From NCBI GenBank assembly GCA_016874135.1, contig VGVE01000015.1, forward strand, positions 1 to 46,955: a stretch of DNA of 46,955 nucleotides, in the 5' to 3' direction. This stretch comes from Gammaproteobacteria bacterium. Lineage in GTDB: Bacteria; Pseudomonadota; Gammaproteobacteria; Pseudomonadales; Azotimanducaceae. Shown in pieces: positions 45,572-46,955 of the stretch. The notes beneath the pieces are model-generated. The model saw only the letters and a program-made list of their open reading frames with translations, was not told where the DNA came from and did no database searches. Position 1 is the first letter of the stretch. Each line of letters opens with the position of its first letter. The position numbers and the translations under genes are program-made.

Positions 45572-46955
45572 ATGGTGGGGGCAATGCGACTGCTGGTGCT
45601 TGGCATGCTACGTTTCATGCGCGGCGCGCCAGGTTCCGCCCTGTCCGTGTTTGCAGGCATCCTGATTGGCATCGTGTCGATTACAGGGGTGCACATTCTC
45701 GGTGAACGAATCGGTGCATCCATGCAGTCTGCGCGGCCACCGTGGCTCGAAGGCGTTACCCACGTCGCCTCCCGAAGCGAACTGAACGTTGCCGACTATG
45801 CAGCGCTGCGAAACGTTTGGCGCGCCGGTGCAATGCCACAGGTCACTGGCCTCGTTCCCGTGCATGAGTTCGTGATGGCCGACGGCGTGCGGGTGGTTGG
45901 TACCGACTGGGTCGAGGTCTTTGATCTATCCGGCGCCAACATCGGACAGAGCGCGTTTGGGGCCGACGGAAATCTCGAAGGATTCCCCGCGATCACCCTT
46001 GGCCTTGAACACTCCAAGGGTTCGACGTTCACCCTCGCCGGTATACCACTTACCGTGATTGAGCGGCGTGATGCCGCAGACGGCCCACGGATGGTGTTCG
46101 TGGATATTGCAACGGCCGTAGAAATATCCGGACGCGATCCGGACCAGCTCGATGCGGTGTTCCTGTCGCAAGAGTCCGCCTGGGCGGACCTGGCGCTGAT
46201 GCTGGAAAAGCTGATGCCGGGTATCTCCGCGGGGTTACCCGCCTCGCCTGAACCGGTGATCCCCGGATTCGAGGTACATCCAGTGGAAGCGGAGCTTGCA
46301 ACTGAGGGTCTGATACGCGCGGTCCTGTTCAACCTCGGTGCGCTCGGTTCGTTATCCCTGCTGGTTGCGCTTCTACTCATGTACCAGACCGCGACCGTGT
46401 GGCTGCGCCGCCAACAACCGGTTTTCAGGTCGCTTTTTGAAGTCGGAGTACCCCAACGGTTGTTATCTGCTGCGTTTTTGATGGCGCTACTTCTGCTCGC
46501 AGTTCCGACCATTCTGCTGGGGTTGTTGTGTGGAGAACGGCTGGCAGCGCTGTTGCAGGCGGTGGTACTCGGCACCGATGCGGCTCCGTTTGTTTTTCCA
46601 GGCGCAGCCGTCAGCGCCAAAGGGTTTGTGTGTGGTATTGGTGTGGCGGTGATCGGTGGATCCATTGCCTGGTGGCGCGAATGGTCAACATCCACAAGTG
46701 GTTCTGTAAACGGGAGTGGCGTCGCGCGAATTCTCGTGATTCTCCTCGCTGTGGTCGGTATCTCGGGCTGGGTCTTTGATGCACCGGGGCTCACAGGAAT
46801 TTTTGTCAGCATCTTCTGTATTTCGCTGCTCGCTGCGTTCGGTGCCATGCCGTTGCTAAAACGACTGCGGGCAAGAACCAATAGGCTCAGAGGGCCGCTC
46901 TCTGCGAGGCTCGGTCTGCGTGAGGCTGCGTGGTTTCCCGAGGATCTCGGGGTTG
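45572..46955 (+). CDS. FtsX/MacB-like ABC transporter permease, 5' part
   Basis: An open frame of at least 461 codons that runs off the window end. It starts MVGAMRLLVLGMLRFMRGAP (ATG 45572; ATG 45584 has GGGGG just upstream and may be the true start), with a first membrane span GSALSVFAGILIGIVSITGV. A long periplasmic region follows (about residues 50-245), then a block of hydrophobic spans at about 250-275, 295-320 and 340-370 and further on: ALGSLSLLVALLLMYQTATV, AAFLMALLLLAVPTILLGLL and VCGIGVAVIGGSIAWW. This is the FtsX-like topology of MacB/LolCE-type permeases with an N-terminal span and periplasmic domain. The ATPase gene is directly upstream. No stop appears before 46955. Confidence 0.88.
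   Translation, partial: MVGAMRLLVLGMLRFMRGAPGSALSVFAGILIGIVSITGVHILGERIGASMQSARPPWLEGVTHVASRSELNVADYAALRNVWRAGAMPQVTGLVPVHEFVMADGVRVVGTDWVEVFDLSGANIGQSAFGADGNLEGFPAITLGLEHSKGSTFTLAGIPLTVIERRDAADGPRMVFVDIATAVEISGRDPDQLDAVFLSQESAWADLALMLEKLMPGISAGLPASPEPVIPGFEVHPVEAELATEGLIRAVLFNLGALGSLSLLVALLLMYQTATVWLRRQQPVFRSLFEVGVPQRLLSAAFLMALLLLAVPTILLGLLCGERLAALLQAVVLGTDAAPFVFPGAAVSAKGFVCGIGVAVIGGSIAWWREWSTSTSGSVNGSGVARILVILLAVVGISGWVFDAPGLTGIFVSIFCISLLAAFGAMPLLKRLRARTNRLRGPLSARLGLREAAWFPEDLGV

Overview
This window is a chromosomal segment of about 58% GC (by eye) from a gammaproteobacterium. It holds ftsA-ftsZ-lpxC-secA-argJ, then yacG-pilD-pilC-pilB facing a pilin locus and tRNA-Thr, then nadC and ampD, AmpG, the E. 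coli-type homodimeric pyruvate dehydrogenase aceE, and groESL. The order yacG-pilD-pilC-pilB / pilin - tRNA-Thr - nadC - ampD resembles the Pseudomonas aeruginosa pil region, with changes: coaE is absent, a second pilin is present, and the pilin-glycan ligase lies beyond the tRNA. I cannot name a genus. No phage, insertion sequence, CRISPR array or obvious genomic island is visible, and I found no convincing new multi-gene system.

Layout. 1-4332: end of the division/wall cluster (ftsA, ftsZ, lpxC), dciA on the opposite strand, and a frameshifted LytM-type peptidase gene. 4449-8415: secA and argJ. 8421-12740 (minus): yacG, pilD, pilC and a doubly damaged pilB. 13230-16246 (plus): two type IV pilins, tRNA-Thr(CGT), and a pilin/O-antigen ligase gene carrying two in-frame stops. 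16259-18270: an unrecognised gene, nadC and divergent ampD. 18519-22810: aceE-aceF. 22829-27607: cobalamin adenosyltransferase, a luciferase-like oxidoreductase, a REC/degenerate-GGDEF regulator, yajQ, ampG and an alkyltransferase-like protein. 27660-29308: a broken REC-GGDEF-EAL gene. 29486-31670: groESL with its control region and terminator. 31711-35275: a PuuD-like membrane protein, a coiled-coil membrane protein and a broken GAF/HD-GYP gene. 35296-41070: gspB, exeA/gspA, a YihG-like acyltransferase, a lipoprotein aminopeptidase and an SLC13 transporter. 41209-46955: sbcB, a response regulator with an Arc-like DNA-binding partner, a NUDIX hydrolase and an ABC transporter that runs off the end.

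The strongest biological signal is the pattern of damage. Six genes carry ten apparent lesions: in-frame TAG, TGA and TAA codons, and 1-base changes mostly in homopolymers. These genes are the pilus extension ATPase pilB, the pilin/O-antigen ligase, two predicted c-di-GMP phosphodiesterases (EAL and HD-GYP), a LytM-type peptidase and an Arc-like regulator. The large housekeeping genes (ftsZ, lpxC, secA, argJ, aceEF, groEL, sbcB) are clean. This fits recent loss of type IV pilus and c-di-GMP functions, though homopolymer sequencing error must be excluded for the indels. The best regulatory find is the groESL control region, which combines a sigma-32-like promoter, a CIRCE (HrcA) operator and a tandem 10-bp repeat just upstream.
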